Positions 1 through 7,419 of a stretch of 46,013 nucleotides of DNA are shown here, one piece after another. This DNA comes from Reyranella sp. (GTDB lineage: Bacteria > Pseudomonadota > Alphaproteobacteria > Reyranellales > Reyranellaceae). Where the stretch lies: NCBI GenBank assembly GCA_022844015.1, contig JALHMO010000037.1:1-46013 (forward strand), in the 5' to 3' direction. A program made the position numbers and the translations under genes. Below the pieces are notes generated by a model. It was not told where the DNA came from. It did not search any database and was given only the letters and a program-made list of their open reading frames with translations. Positions within the stretch are counted from its first letter, which is position 1. Each line of letters begins with the position of its first letter.

Positions 1-162
1 GACGGCTGCAAGGCTTACCTTGCCGGCCCGCCGGTCATGGTCGAGGCGGCGAGCGCCCTGCTGGAGCGGCGCGGAATGCGGCGCAGCGACATTCACGCCG
101 ATGCTTTCTACACGGCCGCGGAAATGGCCAGTGCGGGCAGGAAGACGGGGGCGGATCTGTGA
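1..162 (+). CDS. Oxygenase reductase / ferredoxin-NAD(P) reductase-like protein, C-terminal end (partial)
   Basis: Frame 1 is open from the window edge to TGA at 160-162, giving the last 53 residues. The stretch AYLAGPPVMVEAA followed by DIHADAFY is the typical end of the NAD-binding domain in electron-transfer components of aromatic-ring and phenol hydroxylase-type oxygenases: the AGPP loop binds the nicotinamide nucleotide and the terminal aromatic stacks near the flavin. The FAD and any 2Fe-2S domains lie outside the window, so the partner oxygenase cannot be named. Its stop overlaps a GTG at 159, suggesting translational coupling to the next small frame. Confidence 0.8.
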   Translation, partial: DGCKAYLAGPPVMVEAASALLERRGMRRSDIHADAFYTAAEMASAGRKTGADL

Positions 163-365
163 CGGGCCTCCTGGCTGGACGATGTTGCGGAGCAGATCGT
201 CGCAGGGCTGGGCGACACGTTCACCGACCTCGGCGCCGAGCTCGATGCGTCCGACACCGGATCGCCGGTGTGATTCCTTCCCTTCCCGGCTTTGCTGCGA
301 TGCTGGCCGCGCTCGCTCACGGGCACTACGCTGAGGCCATCGTGACGGGATCGAGAGGCTCATGA
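159..365 (+). pseudogene. Small coupled ORF, probably frame-disturbed
   Basis: A 68-codon frame starts at GTG 159 (overlapping the reductase TGA as GTGA) and ends in TGA 363-365 overlapping the next ATG (ATGA), the classic arrangement of a coupled small gene. However, only its last part (IPSLPGFAAMLAALAHGHYA, from about 273) looks like protein. Its middle is Arg/Cys-rich noise, whereas frame 1 from 172 to 270 reads WLDDVAEQIVAGLGDTFTDL and onward, which does look like protein. Two compensating indels, near 165-171 and near 268, would restore one continuous product of about 68 residues. It may be a decayed accessory subunit, or the sequence may contain errors. I do not recognise the family. 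Confidence 0.35.
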
Positions 366-1198
366 GCAACTACAGCGCTCCGCAGCATACGACCGGCCGC
401 CTGAAGCGGCCGTTCGGCGAGCTATACTACGAGGTGACCGGCCAGGGTCCGGCCCTGGTGTTCGCTCATGGCCTCGGCGGCAACCACCTGAGCTGGTGGC
501 AGCAGGTCGGGCACTTCGCGCTGCGCTACACCTGTGTGACCTTCGCCCATCGCGGCTTCGCACCCTCGGGCGCCCTGCCGGAAGGACCCGATCCGGCCGA
601 CTATGGCAGCGACCTCGCGGCCCTGATCGATCATCTCGACCTTTCCGACGTGCGCCTCGTCGGCCAGTCGATGGGCGGCTGGAGCGTGCTCGAGTACGCC
701 CTCGCCCAGCCGTCGCGCGTCGCCGCTCTCGTCCTGAGCTCGACTTCGGGGACACTCGATCGGCGCGCCTGCGATCCCGCGGGCGGTACAGGGTACGATG
801 CGTGGCTGCAGGATGCGTCGGCCAAGATCGCAGCAGACACCGCGCGCGGCATTCATCCCGCCATGGGTGCGCTGGCCGCGGAGCGCCAGCCCGCCCTTCA
901 CCTGCTTTACCTGTCGATCGATCGGATGGCTGGAGCGCTCGACAAGGAGAAGCTCCGTGCCGGATTGCGCCGCACCGCCCAGCGCACGCTCGCCGACCTC
1001 GCGGGGTTCGGCGTGCCCACGCTCCTGATCGCGGGCGGCGAGGACATCGTGTTCCCGCCCTTCCTGGCAAGTGCCATCGCCACAACCCTGCCCTGCGGCG
1101 AAGCGCGAATGATCGCCGATTGCGGCCACTCGCCATATTTCGAGCAGGCCACTACGTTCAACGCGCTGGTCGGAGAATTTCTGTCCCGCCGGCGCTAG
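362..1198 (+). CDS. Alpha/beta hydrolase
   Basis: A 278-residue alpha/beta-hydrolase-fold enzyme. Visible are the oxyanion-hole segment FAHGLGGNHLSWW near residues 34-46, the nucleophile elbow GQSMGG with Ser103, the acid in GGEDIVF (Asp228) and the catalytic His in CGHSPYF (His256), so the triad is complete and correctly spaced. Length is normal for the family. No signal peptide, so cytoplasmic. The ATG overlaps the stop of the preceding small frame by four bases, so it is probably in the same transcript as the oxygenase reductase, which would fit hydrolysis of a ring-cleavage or ester intermediate. The substrate cannot be read from sequence. Confidence 0.9.
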   Translation: MSNYSAPQHTTGRLKRPFGELYYEVTGQGPALVFAHGLGGNHLSWWQQVGHFALRYTCVTFAHRGFAPSGALPEGPDPADYGSDLAALIDHLDLSDVRLVGQSMGGWSVLEYALAQPSRVAALVLSSTSGTLDRRACDPAGGTGYDAWLQDASAKIAADTARGIHPAMGALAAERQPALHLLYLSIDRMAGALDKEKLRAGLRRTAQRTLADLAGFGVPTLLIAGGEDIVFPPFLASAIATTLPCGEARMIADCGHSPYFEQATTFNALVGEFLSRRR

Positions 1199-1367
1199 GA
1201 GGCGGGCATTGCTTCAGTTGGGTCGTATGTCGCACTTGCGTCCGGGACGCGTGCCGACATCTCCCGAATGCCTGCACCGCGGCGGGAATGTCGTGTTCGT
1301 GCTCATCGGAGGGCAGGTTGGGCTGCTTGCCTGTGAGCCCGCCTTCGCGGTCTGAAGGAGGAGAGTC

Positions 1368-2903
1368 GTGTCGAAGGACAACCCACGCATCGCCGTCCTG
1401 GGCTTCGCCATCGAGTGCAACCGGTTCTCGCCGGTGACCACCGCAGCGGACTTCGAGCAGGACGTCGATATCCGCGGTAACCAGATCGTGAGCGAGGCCC
1501 GCTCGGGTGCCTCGATCACGATGCCCGACCTGCCTGGCTTCTTCACCGAGATGGATCGCACCGGGCCTTGGACGCCTGTGCCCCTGCGCGTCGCCCTCGC
1601 CCAGCCCGGCGGCCCTGTCGAGCAGAGCTTCTTCCAGAGCTTCCTCGGCGACATCGCAGCAGGGCTGGCGGCCAGCGGCCCGTTCGACGCGGTATTCATC
1701 TCCGCTCACGGCGCCGCGCTGGCCGAAGGCACCGACGATCCCGACGGCGACCTTTTCGACGTGGTCCGCCGCGCCGTTGGGCCCGACATCCCGGTGATCG
1801 CCGTGTTCGATCTGCATGCCAACGTCTCGCGCAGGATGATCGACAACCTTTCCGTCTTCGTCGGCTACCTGGAGAACCCGCATACCGACATCTACGAGCG
1901 AGGCGTCGAGGCGGCCCGGCACATGCGCGAGTGCCTGGCTGGCGCGCGGACGGCGATCGAGATGGTCAAGCTGCCGCTGGTCCCCCCGCAGATATCCCTG
2001 CTGACCGCCAGGGGCCCGTATGCCGACCTGATCCTGTACGGCCAGTCCCAGGTCGGCGGCGACATCCTCAATGTTTCGGTGATGGCGGGGTTCGCCTACA
2101 GCGACAGCCCCAAGAACGGGCTGACCGCCGTGGTGACCGCCCGAAACGGCAACAGGAAGGTCGCGGCCGATCTGGCGCTCGACATCGCCACGCGCGCCTG
2201 GGGCATGAAGGAACGGTTCAAGCGCGGGATGATGTCCCTGGCCGATGCCGTCCAGCTCGCCGTATCGGTGGGCCGCGACCGGCGCCGCAAGCCGATCATT
2301 CTGGCCGACGTCGCCGACAACCCGGGCGGCGGCGGGCGCGGCAACACCACCTATCTCCTGCGCGCGCTCAAGATGGCCGGCGCCGAGCATGTGATCCTCG
2401 GCGTGTTCAACGACGCCGCCCTGGCGGCAAAGGCGCATGCGCTCGGCGAGGGCGCGACCTTCACGGCCTCGTTCAACTCCCAGGAGCACCAGGAATTCTC
2501 CTTGCCCTTCGATTGCGAAGCCAAGGTGATCAGGCTGTCGGACGGCAAGTACGTCGGACGCCGGGGCGTGCTGCGCAACGTATCGGCGGACATGGGCCCG
2601 TCGGCCCTGCTCGATCTCGGTGGGGTGCAGGTCGTCGTCATCAGCTATCGCTGCCAGTGCATGGACCCGCGGCAGCTCGAGATGTTCGACCTCGACATCG
2701 CCCACGCCCGCGTCGTGGTCGTCAAGAGCCGCGGACATTTCCGGGGTGGGTTCGACGAGTTCTTCAAGCCCGAGCAAATCTTCGAGGTCGATTGCCCGGG
2801 CCTGACGTCCCCGGTGCTGGCGAACTTCACTTGGAGCAAGTTGCCGCGGCCGGTTTATCCGCTCGACGAGGAGACGACCTGGACACCGCCTTCATCTGCG
2901 TGA
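1368..2903 (+). CDS. M81 family metallopeptidase (MlrC/microcystinase-C-like)
   Basis: 511 residues starting at GTG 1368, chosen because GGAGGAG lies about 7 bp upstream. The N-terminal MlrC domain begins RIAVLGFAIECNRFSP. The likely zinc ligands of the family are seen as DLHAN (Asp148, His150) and PHTD (His172), with SAHGAA upstream. The C-terminal domain carries the glycine-rich DVADNPGGGGRGNTTYLL segment typical of the family. MlrC of microcystin degraders cleaves a linear peptide, but most family members sit beside peptide or opine transporters and have no assigned substrate. Here the gene is followed by the remnant of exactly such a transporter gene. Cytoplasmic, no signal peptide. Confidence 0.92.
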   Translation: MSKDNPRIAVLGFAIECNRFSPVTTAADFEQDVDIRGNQIVSEARSGASITMPDLPGFFTEMDRTGPWTPVPLRVALAQPGGPVEQSFFQSFLGDIAAGLAASGPFDAVFISAHGAALAEGTDDPDGDLFDVVRRAVGPDIPVIAVFDLHANVSRRMIDNLSVFVGYLENPHTDIYERGVEAARHMRECLAGARTAIEMVKLPLVPPQISLLTARGPYADLILYGQSQVGGDILNVSVMAGFAYSDSPKNGLTAVVTARNGNRKVAADLALDIATRAWGMKERFKRGMMSLADAVQLAVSVGRDRRRKPIILADVADNPGGGGRGNTTYLLRALKMAGAEHVILGVFNDAALAAKAHALGEGATFTASFNSQEHQEFSLPFDCEAKVIRLSDGKYVGRRGVLRNVSADMGPSALLDLGGVQVVVISYRCQCMDPRQLEMFDLDIAHARVVVVKSRGHFRGGFDEFFKPEQIFEVDCPGLTSPVLANFTWSKLPRPVYPLDEETTWTPPSSA

Positions 2904-2913
2904 AGGAGAAGCC

Positions 2914-3030
2914 ATGTTGCGTCGCGCGCTCGCAGCCCCTGCTGCCCCGATGCTCGCCCGCCCCGGCGGCCGCGCAGTCGACCAAGCCACTGCACGTGGT
3001 CATGCGCTCGGACCTCAAGAACGTCGCTTT
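2914..3030 (+). pseudogene. Truncated 5' end of an ABC transporter solute-binding protein gene
   Basis: ATG 2914 follows a GAAGGAGAAGCC ribosome-binding region 10 bp after the M81 stop. It begins like a signal peptide (MLRRALAAPAAPMLARP), then the protein-like reading passes to the +1 frame around 2960: PAAAQSTKPLHVVMRSDLKN, the usual mature start of dipeptide/oligopeptide-binding proteins. After about 3030 the similarity ends and the DNA becomes the 3' end of the convergent pirin gene. So both a frameshift and a loss of more than 90 percent of the gene are seen. The identity comes from about 35 residues, so it is probable, not certain. Confidence 0.5.
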
Positions 3031-3069
3031 GCCGGTCACGGTGTTCCGGAATGTCGAGAACAAGCAGGA

Positions 3070-3948
3070 CTACCTGTCCGGCAGCGGAATGAATTCCGGA
3101 TCGCCCGGCACCTTGGCGAAGCGATCCTCGCGCCAGTCGGCCTTGGCCTTCTCGATGCGCTCCCGGGTCGACGACACGAAGTTCCACCAGATGTGACGCG
3201 GACCGTCCATCGGCGCCCCGCCCAGCAGCATCGCCTTGGCACCGTTGGCGCCGGCGACGATCTCCACCGGCTGGCCGGGGCGCAGGACCGCGAGATCGCC
3301 GCGGCCGAGCAGGCGATCGCCGACCGCCGCATCGCCGTCGGCCAGGTAGATGGCGCGCTCGGGATGCTCGGGCGAGACCACGATCTTGCTGCCGGCCGCC
3401 AACTCGGCGGCGACATAGAATATCGGAGAAAAATGAGTTGTCGGCGCCGTGCGGCCGGCATATCTGCCGACGATCAGGCGCAGGCTCGCCTCGCCATCCC
3501 GCCACGACGGCAGTCGCGCCGCCTCGACATGCTCGAATGCCGGGGCGGTCTCCTCGTGCGACTTTGGCAGCGCAACCCAAGTCTGGACACCGTGCATTCG
3601 GAAGCCGGTGGCGCGCATCTCCGGCTCGGTGCGTTCGCTGTGGGCGATACCGCTGCCCGCGGTCATCCAGTTGACGTCGCCCGGCCGGATCGCCTGGGCG
3701 TAGCCGAGGCTGTCGCGGTGGAAGATGCCGCCCTCGAACAGATAGGTGACCGTCGCCAGCCCGATATGGGGATGCGGCCGGACCTCCATGCCGCCGCCCG
3801 GCGGGACATCCATGGGACCGAAATGGTCGAGAAAGATGAAAGGCCCAACCATCCGACGCTTCACGTTCGGCAGGACGCGCCGCACGACGAAGCCGCCGCC
3901 GAGATCGTGACTGTGCCCCTGGATGAGAAGCTCGATGGGGTCGGCCAT
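3070..3948 (-). CDS. Pirin family protein
   Basis: A 292-residue bicupin. The N-terminal domain holds the pirin metal site: PHPHIG (two His, near residues 57-60), then IAHSERTEP with the third His and the Glu ligand near residues 102-104. It also has the conserved LDHFGPMD and RPGDVNWMTAG segments. Pirins bind Fe or Ni and several act as quercetin 2,3-dioxygenases or redox sensors; the activity here is not determined. ATG 3948 is preceded by AGGAGGG at a good distance. It is convergent with the M81 gene and the transporter remnant, and its 3' end lies at the truncation point of that remnant. Confidence 0.93.
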   Translation of the reverse strand: MADPIELLIQGHSHDLGGGFVVRRVLPNVKRRMVGPFIFLDHFGPMDVPPGGGMEVRPHPHIGLATVTYLFEGGIFHRDSLGYAQAIRPGDVNWMTAGSGIAHSERTEPEMRATGFRMHGVQTWVALPKSHEETAPAFEHVEAARLPSWRDGEASLRLIVGRYAGRTAPTTHFSPIFYVAAELAAGSKIVVSPEHPERAIYLADGDAAVGDRLLGRGDLAVLRPGQPVEIVAGANGAKAMLLGGAPMDGPRHIWWNFVSSTRERIEKAKADWREDRFAKVPGDPEFIPLPDR

Positions 3949-4278
3949 TCTTTACCCTCCTGCCCGGCCTGCCGTCGCAATGGCCCGCTCGTGCCGACCA
4001 TGAATGGCAAATGCAAGGCGCCAATCCGATGGCTCCTTCGATCCGCGGGACCTGCCGGAGACCACTATGGTGCAGTGCACGAAAGAGGCAAGCGAACCCG
4101 CGTCAGCAGGTTGCCTACGAGCAGCAGCCCGAACATCGAAGGGCGGTCGATTGTGGTGGCTCATTGACGGGCCGACAAAGCGGCATGGGTGTCGACCGCT
4201 CCGGCGGCGGCACTCGAAGCGCGACCCGTTTATCCAGTGACCAATGATCCTCCCTCTCGACCGCGATCAGGAAAATCG

Positions 4279-4290
4279 TTTGTGTACAAA
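4279..4290. promoter_or_regulatory. Small dyad TTTGT-GT-ACAAA, possible operator
   Basis: A perfect inverted repeat with 5-bp arms and a 2-bp spacer inside the AT-rich segment upstream of the M23 peptidase. Size and symmetry would suit a dimeric repressor, but no regulator gene is adjacent and short dyads occur by chance, so this is only a candidate. Confidence 0.25.
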
Positions 4291-4312
4291 CTGTTAAGGG
4301 AGATTCACGGGT

Positions 4313-4333
4313 GTTGCATTTTTGCAACTTTTT
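4313..4333 (+). terminator. Short hairpin followed by five T residues
   Basis: GTTGCA at 4313-4318 pairs with TGCAAC at 4323-4328 around a TTTT loop, and TTTTT follows. The shape is that of a weak intrinsic terminator on the plus strand, but the stem is only 6 bp and half A-T, and no plus-strand gene precedes it within 1 kb. An operator or attenuator is equally possible. Confidence 0.25.
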
Positions 4334-4472
4334 GTGGACTTGTGGATATTCCGTGGCCACAGTGGCTCCGAAGAAGGGCAGGCGGCGTGGGGCATCGACC
4401 GGGGGAGGTCGGTGATTTCGTCGGCGAGCCTCCGGAATGAAATGCTTGGTCGGAATGGAACGGGAGAGGCTG

Positions 4473-5885
4473 ATGGCGTTCAGTTCGACGCGTAATCAAC
4501 GCGCGCTCCGCTGGCGAACCGCCCGCAATCTACTGGCGGCAACCGCCGCTCTTGCTGCACTGCAACTTGCAATGACCCCGGGGTCGTTGGCCCAGGTCAA
4601 GGCTCCCACCAAAGCCCAGCTCAAGCCCGGCAAGGCGCCGGCGGCCGCTCCGGCCGAGGACATTCAACCCTTTGCCGTCGGCACGGACGGCTCGGTCGCC
4701 GAGCAGCTGCTCGGTTTGCAGGTCGATCCGGCGGACGCCCAGGCCGCCGCCGAAGCCGTCAGCAAGGCGATCGGCCAGCTCGATGTGGGCAAGGGTACCA
4801 GCTCGGGTCGTGCCGTTCTCAAGTCGCAGGGTGCCAATCAGCCCAAACGCCTCGTTTCCCTGCAGCTTTTCTCGGCCAAGTCGATTGCCGTCGAGCTGTT
4901 CCGCGGCAACGATGGCAGCTACGGCTACAAGCTCGCGCCGGGCGCCACGGAGAGTGACGATGAGCGCGTCTCCAGCTTGCCGCGCACCGCATCACAGTCG
5001 GGTGCCGCCGTGCGCTCCGTCCAGGCCGGTTCGGTCGGCGTGGTGAAGGTCAGCGCGTCGAGCGTGGCCACCGGCTTGGCGCAGACCGGCGCGAGCACGG
5101 CGACCCTGAAGGAACTGACGAGCGCCCTGGCGGGCTTCTCGCTGGCAGCTTCGAAGATCGAGGTCCTCAAAGGCCGCACGGCGGATGGCTCGCCGCGTAT
5201 CCTGGCGGCCTACGTGGGAGATGGAAAGAACCGTCAGGCCGTCTGGTGGTTTGCACCGCCCAACCAGCCCGAGGGCTGGTTCGACGAGCAGGGCCGTCGC
5301 CTCGGTGGCACGGCGCTGGCCGAGCCACGTCCCGATTCGCGCATCTCCTCGCCATTCGGCATGCGCCGCTACTATGGCCGGTCGAGCGGTGGCGGATTCC
5401 ACAACGGCATCGACTACGAAGGCAAGGTGGGCCAGCCGATCTATGCTGCGGGCGACGGCGTGATCAACCATCAAGGCTGGTACTTCAACTACGGGCGCAC
5501 GGTGAAGATCAGCCACGCCGACAATTTCGAGTCCCTGTACGCCCACATGTCGCAGTTCGCCGCAGGCATGGGTCCAGGCTCGCCGGTGCGGAAGGGCGAT
5601 CTGATCGGCTACGTCGGCTCGAGCGGCCGGTCGACCGGACCACATCTTCACTTCTCCATCATCGTCAACGGCCAGTTCGTCGACCCGCAGCCTTACGTCA
5701 CGGAGCGCGGCGGCCAAAGGACTCTCGACGGCGAGGCCCTGGTTGCCTTTCGGCAGTGGCAGCAGGATGTCCGCAAGGCCGCCGGCAAGGGCGCGGATTC
5801 GAATGATCGGGGATACCGCGGTCTGCAAGGCGCCGAGCCCTGGTCGACCAATCCATTCTCTCCCCAGAGCGTGAATCGGCTCTAA
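4473..5885 (+). CDS. Secreted M23 family (LytM/NlpD-type) metallopeptidase
   Basis: The likely start is ATG 4473 because GGGAGAG sits 6 bp upstream; in-frame ATGs at 4437 and 4455 would add 12 or 6 residues. It has an N-terminal signal peptide (basic WRTARNLL, then a hydrophobic stretch to SLAQ), a Pro/Lys/Ala linker, a long region of no known domain, and a C-terminal lysostaphin-type domain. The zinc ligands FHNGID (His310, Asp314) and PHLHF (His391, His393) are all present, so it should be an active peptidoglycan endopeptidase in the periplasm. 470 residues from this start. It stands alone, with its own upstream region. Confidence 0.9.
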   Translation: MAFSSTRNQRALRWRTARNLLAATAALAALQLAMTPGSLAQVKAPTKAQLKPGKAPAAAPAEDIQPFAVGTDGSVAEQLLGLQVDPADAQAAAEAVSKAIGQLDVGKGTSSGRAVLKSQGANQPKRLVSLQLFSAKSIAVELFRGNDGSYGYKLAPGATESDDERVSSLPRTASQSGAAVRSVQAGSVGVVKVSASSVATGLAQTGASTATLKELTSALAGFSLAASKIEVLKGRTADGSPRILAAYVGDGKNRQAVWWFAPPNQPEGWFDEQGRRLGGTALAEPRPDSRISSPFGMRRYYGRSSGGGFHNGIDYEGKVGQPIYAAGDGVINHQGWYFNYGRTVKISHADNFESLYAHMSQFAAGMGPGSPVRKGDLIGYVGSSGRSTGPHLHFSIIVNGQFVDPQPYVTERGGQRTLDGEALVAFRQWQQDVRKAAGKGADSNDRGYRGLQGAEPWSTNPFSPQSVNRL

Positions 5886-5886
5886 G

Positions 5887-5927
5887 CCGGACTGCAGGCA
5901 ATTGCACCCAGCGAGGCGGCAGTCCGG
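5887..5927 (+). terminator. Stem-loop directly after the M23 gene
   Basis: CCGGACTGC at 5887-5895 pairs perfectly with GCAGTCCGG at 5919-5927, leaving a 23-nt loop, two bases after the stop codon. There is no T-run, so it may be a transcript-end stabiliser or a factor-dependent terminator, not a classical intrinsic one. Confidence 0.4.
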
Positions 5928-6106
5928 GGCATCGCGCCGGAACCTGTACTCTATGTCGGCTCACTGCCCGGCCGCGCTTGCAAACGCGATGCATGCGAGC
6001 CTCCGTTGCGCGTCCGGCTTCGATCGCCTAGGAGATGCGCCATTCTCCCGAACGCTCGCCCGAGGCGAATGACGGGAACGAGGGGCAACACGAAGGGAAG
6101 GGCACG

Positions 6107-7141
6107 ATGTTCAACAAGTTCCTGGCCGCCGGAGCTGCGGTGGCCACGCTGGTCACTGCCGCGAGCGCTGCGTATGCAGGCAAGGATCTCGATGCAATCC
6201 GCGCCCGCGGCGCGATCAATTGCGGCGTCGGAATCGGCACAGCCGGATTCATGCTGGCCGACAGCCAGGGCAAATGGAAAGGCCTGTCGGTCGATGTCTG
6301 CCGCGCCGTTGCCGCGGCACTCTTCGGCGACGCCGAGAAGGTCAAGTACCAGCCCCTGACCTCACAGCAGCGGTTCACGGCGCTGCAGTCCGGCGAGGTC
6401 GACATGGTGATGGGCAACGCCACCTACACCCTGACCCGCGACACCGCGCTCGGCCTCGATTTTACCGGTGTTTTCTACTATGATGGCCAAAGCTTCCTCG
6501 TGCCCAAGGCACTGGGCGTGAAGAGCGCCAAGGAACTCAACGGCGCCACCGTGTGCGTGGCCCCCGGCACCACGACCGAGCTCAACCTCGCGGACTATTT
6601 CCGCGCCAACAAGATGACCTTCAAGCCGGTCGTCATCGAGAAGGTCGACGAGATCCGGGCGGCGTTCTTCGCCGGCCGCTGCGACGTCTATACGACCGAC
6701 GCATCGAGCCTGGCAGCGACCCGGGCGGCCAACGTCCCGCCGCCGCGCTCCTTCGACGATTTCGTAATCCTGCCCGAGATCATCTCCAAGGAGCCGCTCG
6801 GGCCGGTGGTGCGCCACGGCGACAACCAGTTCGCCGACATCGTGCGCTGGGCGCTCTACGCCATGATCGAGGCCGAGGAGTACGGCATCACCTCGAAGAA
6901 CGTCGACGAGATGCTGAAGAGCGACAATCCGGTCATCAAGCGCATCCTCGGCGTGACGCCGGGCATGGGCAAGGCGCTCGGGGTCGACGAGAAATGGGTC
7001 TACAATATCGTCAAGCAGGTCGGTAACTACGGAGAGAGCTTCGATCGCAACGTCGGCAAGGATTCGCCGCTCAAGATCGAGCGCGGCCTCAACAAGTTGT
7101 GGTCTCAGGGCGGCCTGCAATACGCCCCGCCAATACGGTAG
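6107..7141 (+). CDS. aapJ: General L-amino-acid ABC transporter substrate-binding protein, copy 1
   Basis: 344 residues from ATG 6107, preceded by GAAGGGAAGGG; an in-frame ATG at 6035 would put 24 hydrophilic residues before the signal peptide and is rejected. Signal peptide to about AAYA, then GKDLDAIRARG, the usual mature start of AapJ/YhdW proteins of the SBP_bac_3 family. LADSQGKW, SLAATRAAN and GITSKNVDEML are family segments. The protein captures polar amino acids in the periplasm for the AapQMP complex. It is strongly similar along its whole length to the next gene, so one copy arose by tandem duplication. It has its own upstream gap and is separated from the second copy by 278 bp. Confidence 0.93.
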   Translation: MFNKFLAAGAAVATLVTAASAAYAGKDLDAIRARGAINCGVGIGTAGFMLADSQGKWKGLSVDVCRAVAAALFGDAEKVKYQPLTSQQRFTALQSGEVDMVMGNATYTLTRDTALGLDFTGVFYYDGQSFLVPKALGVKSAKELNGATVCVAPGTTTELNLADYFRANKMTFKPVVIEKVDEIRAAFFAGRCDVYTTDASSLAATRAANVPPPRSFDDFVILPEIISKEPLGPVVRHGDNQFADIVRWALYAMIEAEEYGITSKNVDEMLKSDNPVIKRILGVTPGMGKALGVDEKWVYNIVKQVGNYGESFDRNVGKDSPLKIERGLNKLWSQGGLQYAPPIR

Positions 7142-7247
7142 GCACGTCCTCCTTCCCAGCCACGAGGTGGACGACCCGACACAATACCTCCCTCGTCATT
7201 CGGGGGAGGCAACCCATGGGCGCGAAAGAGCAGAGACCACCCCCTGT

Positions 7248-7274
7248 GAGACGCGGCCCGGAGGGCCGCGTCTC
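7248..7274. repeat. Perfect 12-bp-arm hairpin between the two aapJ copies
   Basis: GAGACGCGGCCC (7248-7259) and GGGCCGCGTCTC (7263-7274) form a perfect stem with a GGA loop. The GAGACGCGGCC core is shared with the repeats at 12955-13061 and 41660-41772, so this is probably a shortened member of the same dispersed palindrome family. In place it could also act as a terminator or mRNA stabiliser for copy 1. Confidence 0.6.
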
Positions 7275-7419
7275 GAAAGCGCCTTTGAGTCGGCGCCCCG
7301 TCATGCGGGGCACTGGCCGAACGGGACTGGGCAAGGAACATGAAAAGCGCAATTGGCCTGTTGCTTGCTAGCCCCAGCAAGGTGAGACTTGCCCTGTGTG
7401 AAAGGCTGAATGGGAGGCA

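Larger units (their letters stand above)
3949..4472. other. Divergent intergenic region between pirin and the M23 peptidase
   Basis: About 500 bp with no convincing gene: the small frames on either strand have composition typical of chance reading in GC-rich DNA. The segment 4240-4350 is clearly richer in A+T than the rest of the window and holds two dyads (listed separately), so promoters for the divergent genes probably lie here. I could not assign -35/-10 boxes with confidence. Confidence 0.5.

Noticed and set aside
160-162. Second possible selenocysteine UGA, since frame 1 stays open and protein-like after this TGA
   Set aside because: The reductase ends naturally here for its family, no U-containing motif surrounds the TGA, and the following text is better explained as a separate frame-disturbed ORF.
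1199-1367. Possible 42-codon ORF in the gap before the M81 gene (ATG 1227)
   Set aside because: No ribosome-binding site, no recognisable features and weak codon bias. The gap shows nothing else I can support.
1158-2777. 539-codon open frame antisense to the M81 peptidase
   Set aside because: Composition is typical of antisense reading of GC-rich DNA, there is no ribosome-binding site, and the plus strand encodes an intact family protein.
3952-4164. 70-codon minus-strand frame just upstream of pirin
   Set aside because: No ribosome-binding site and no pattern expected of a protein. It ends next to the pirin ribosome-binding site only by chance.
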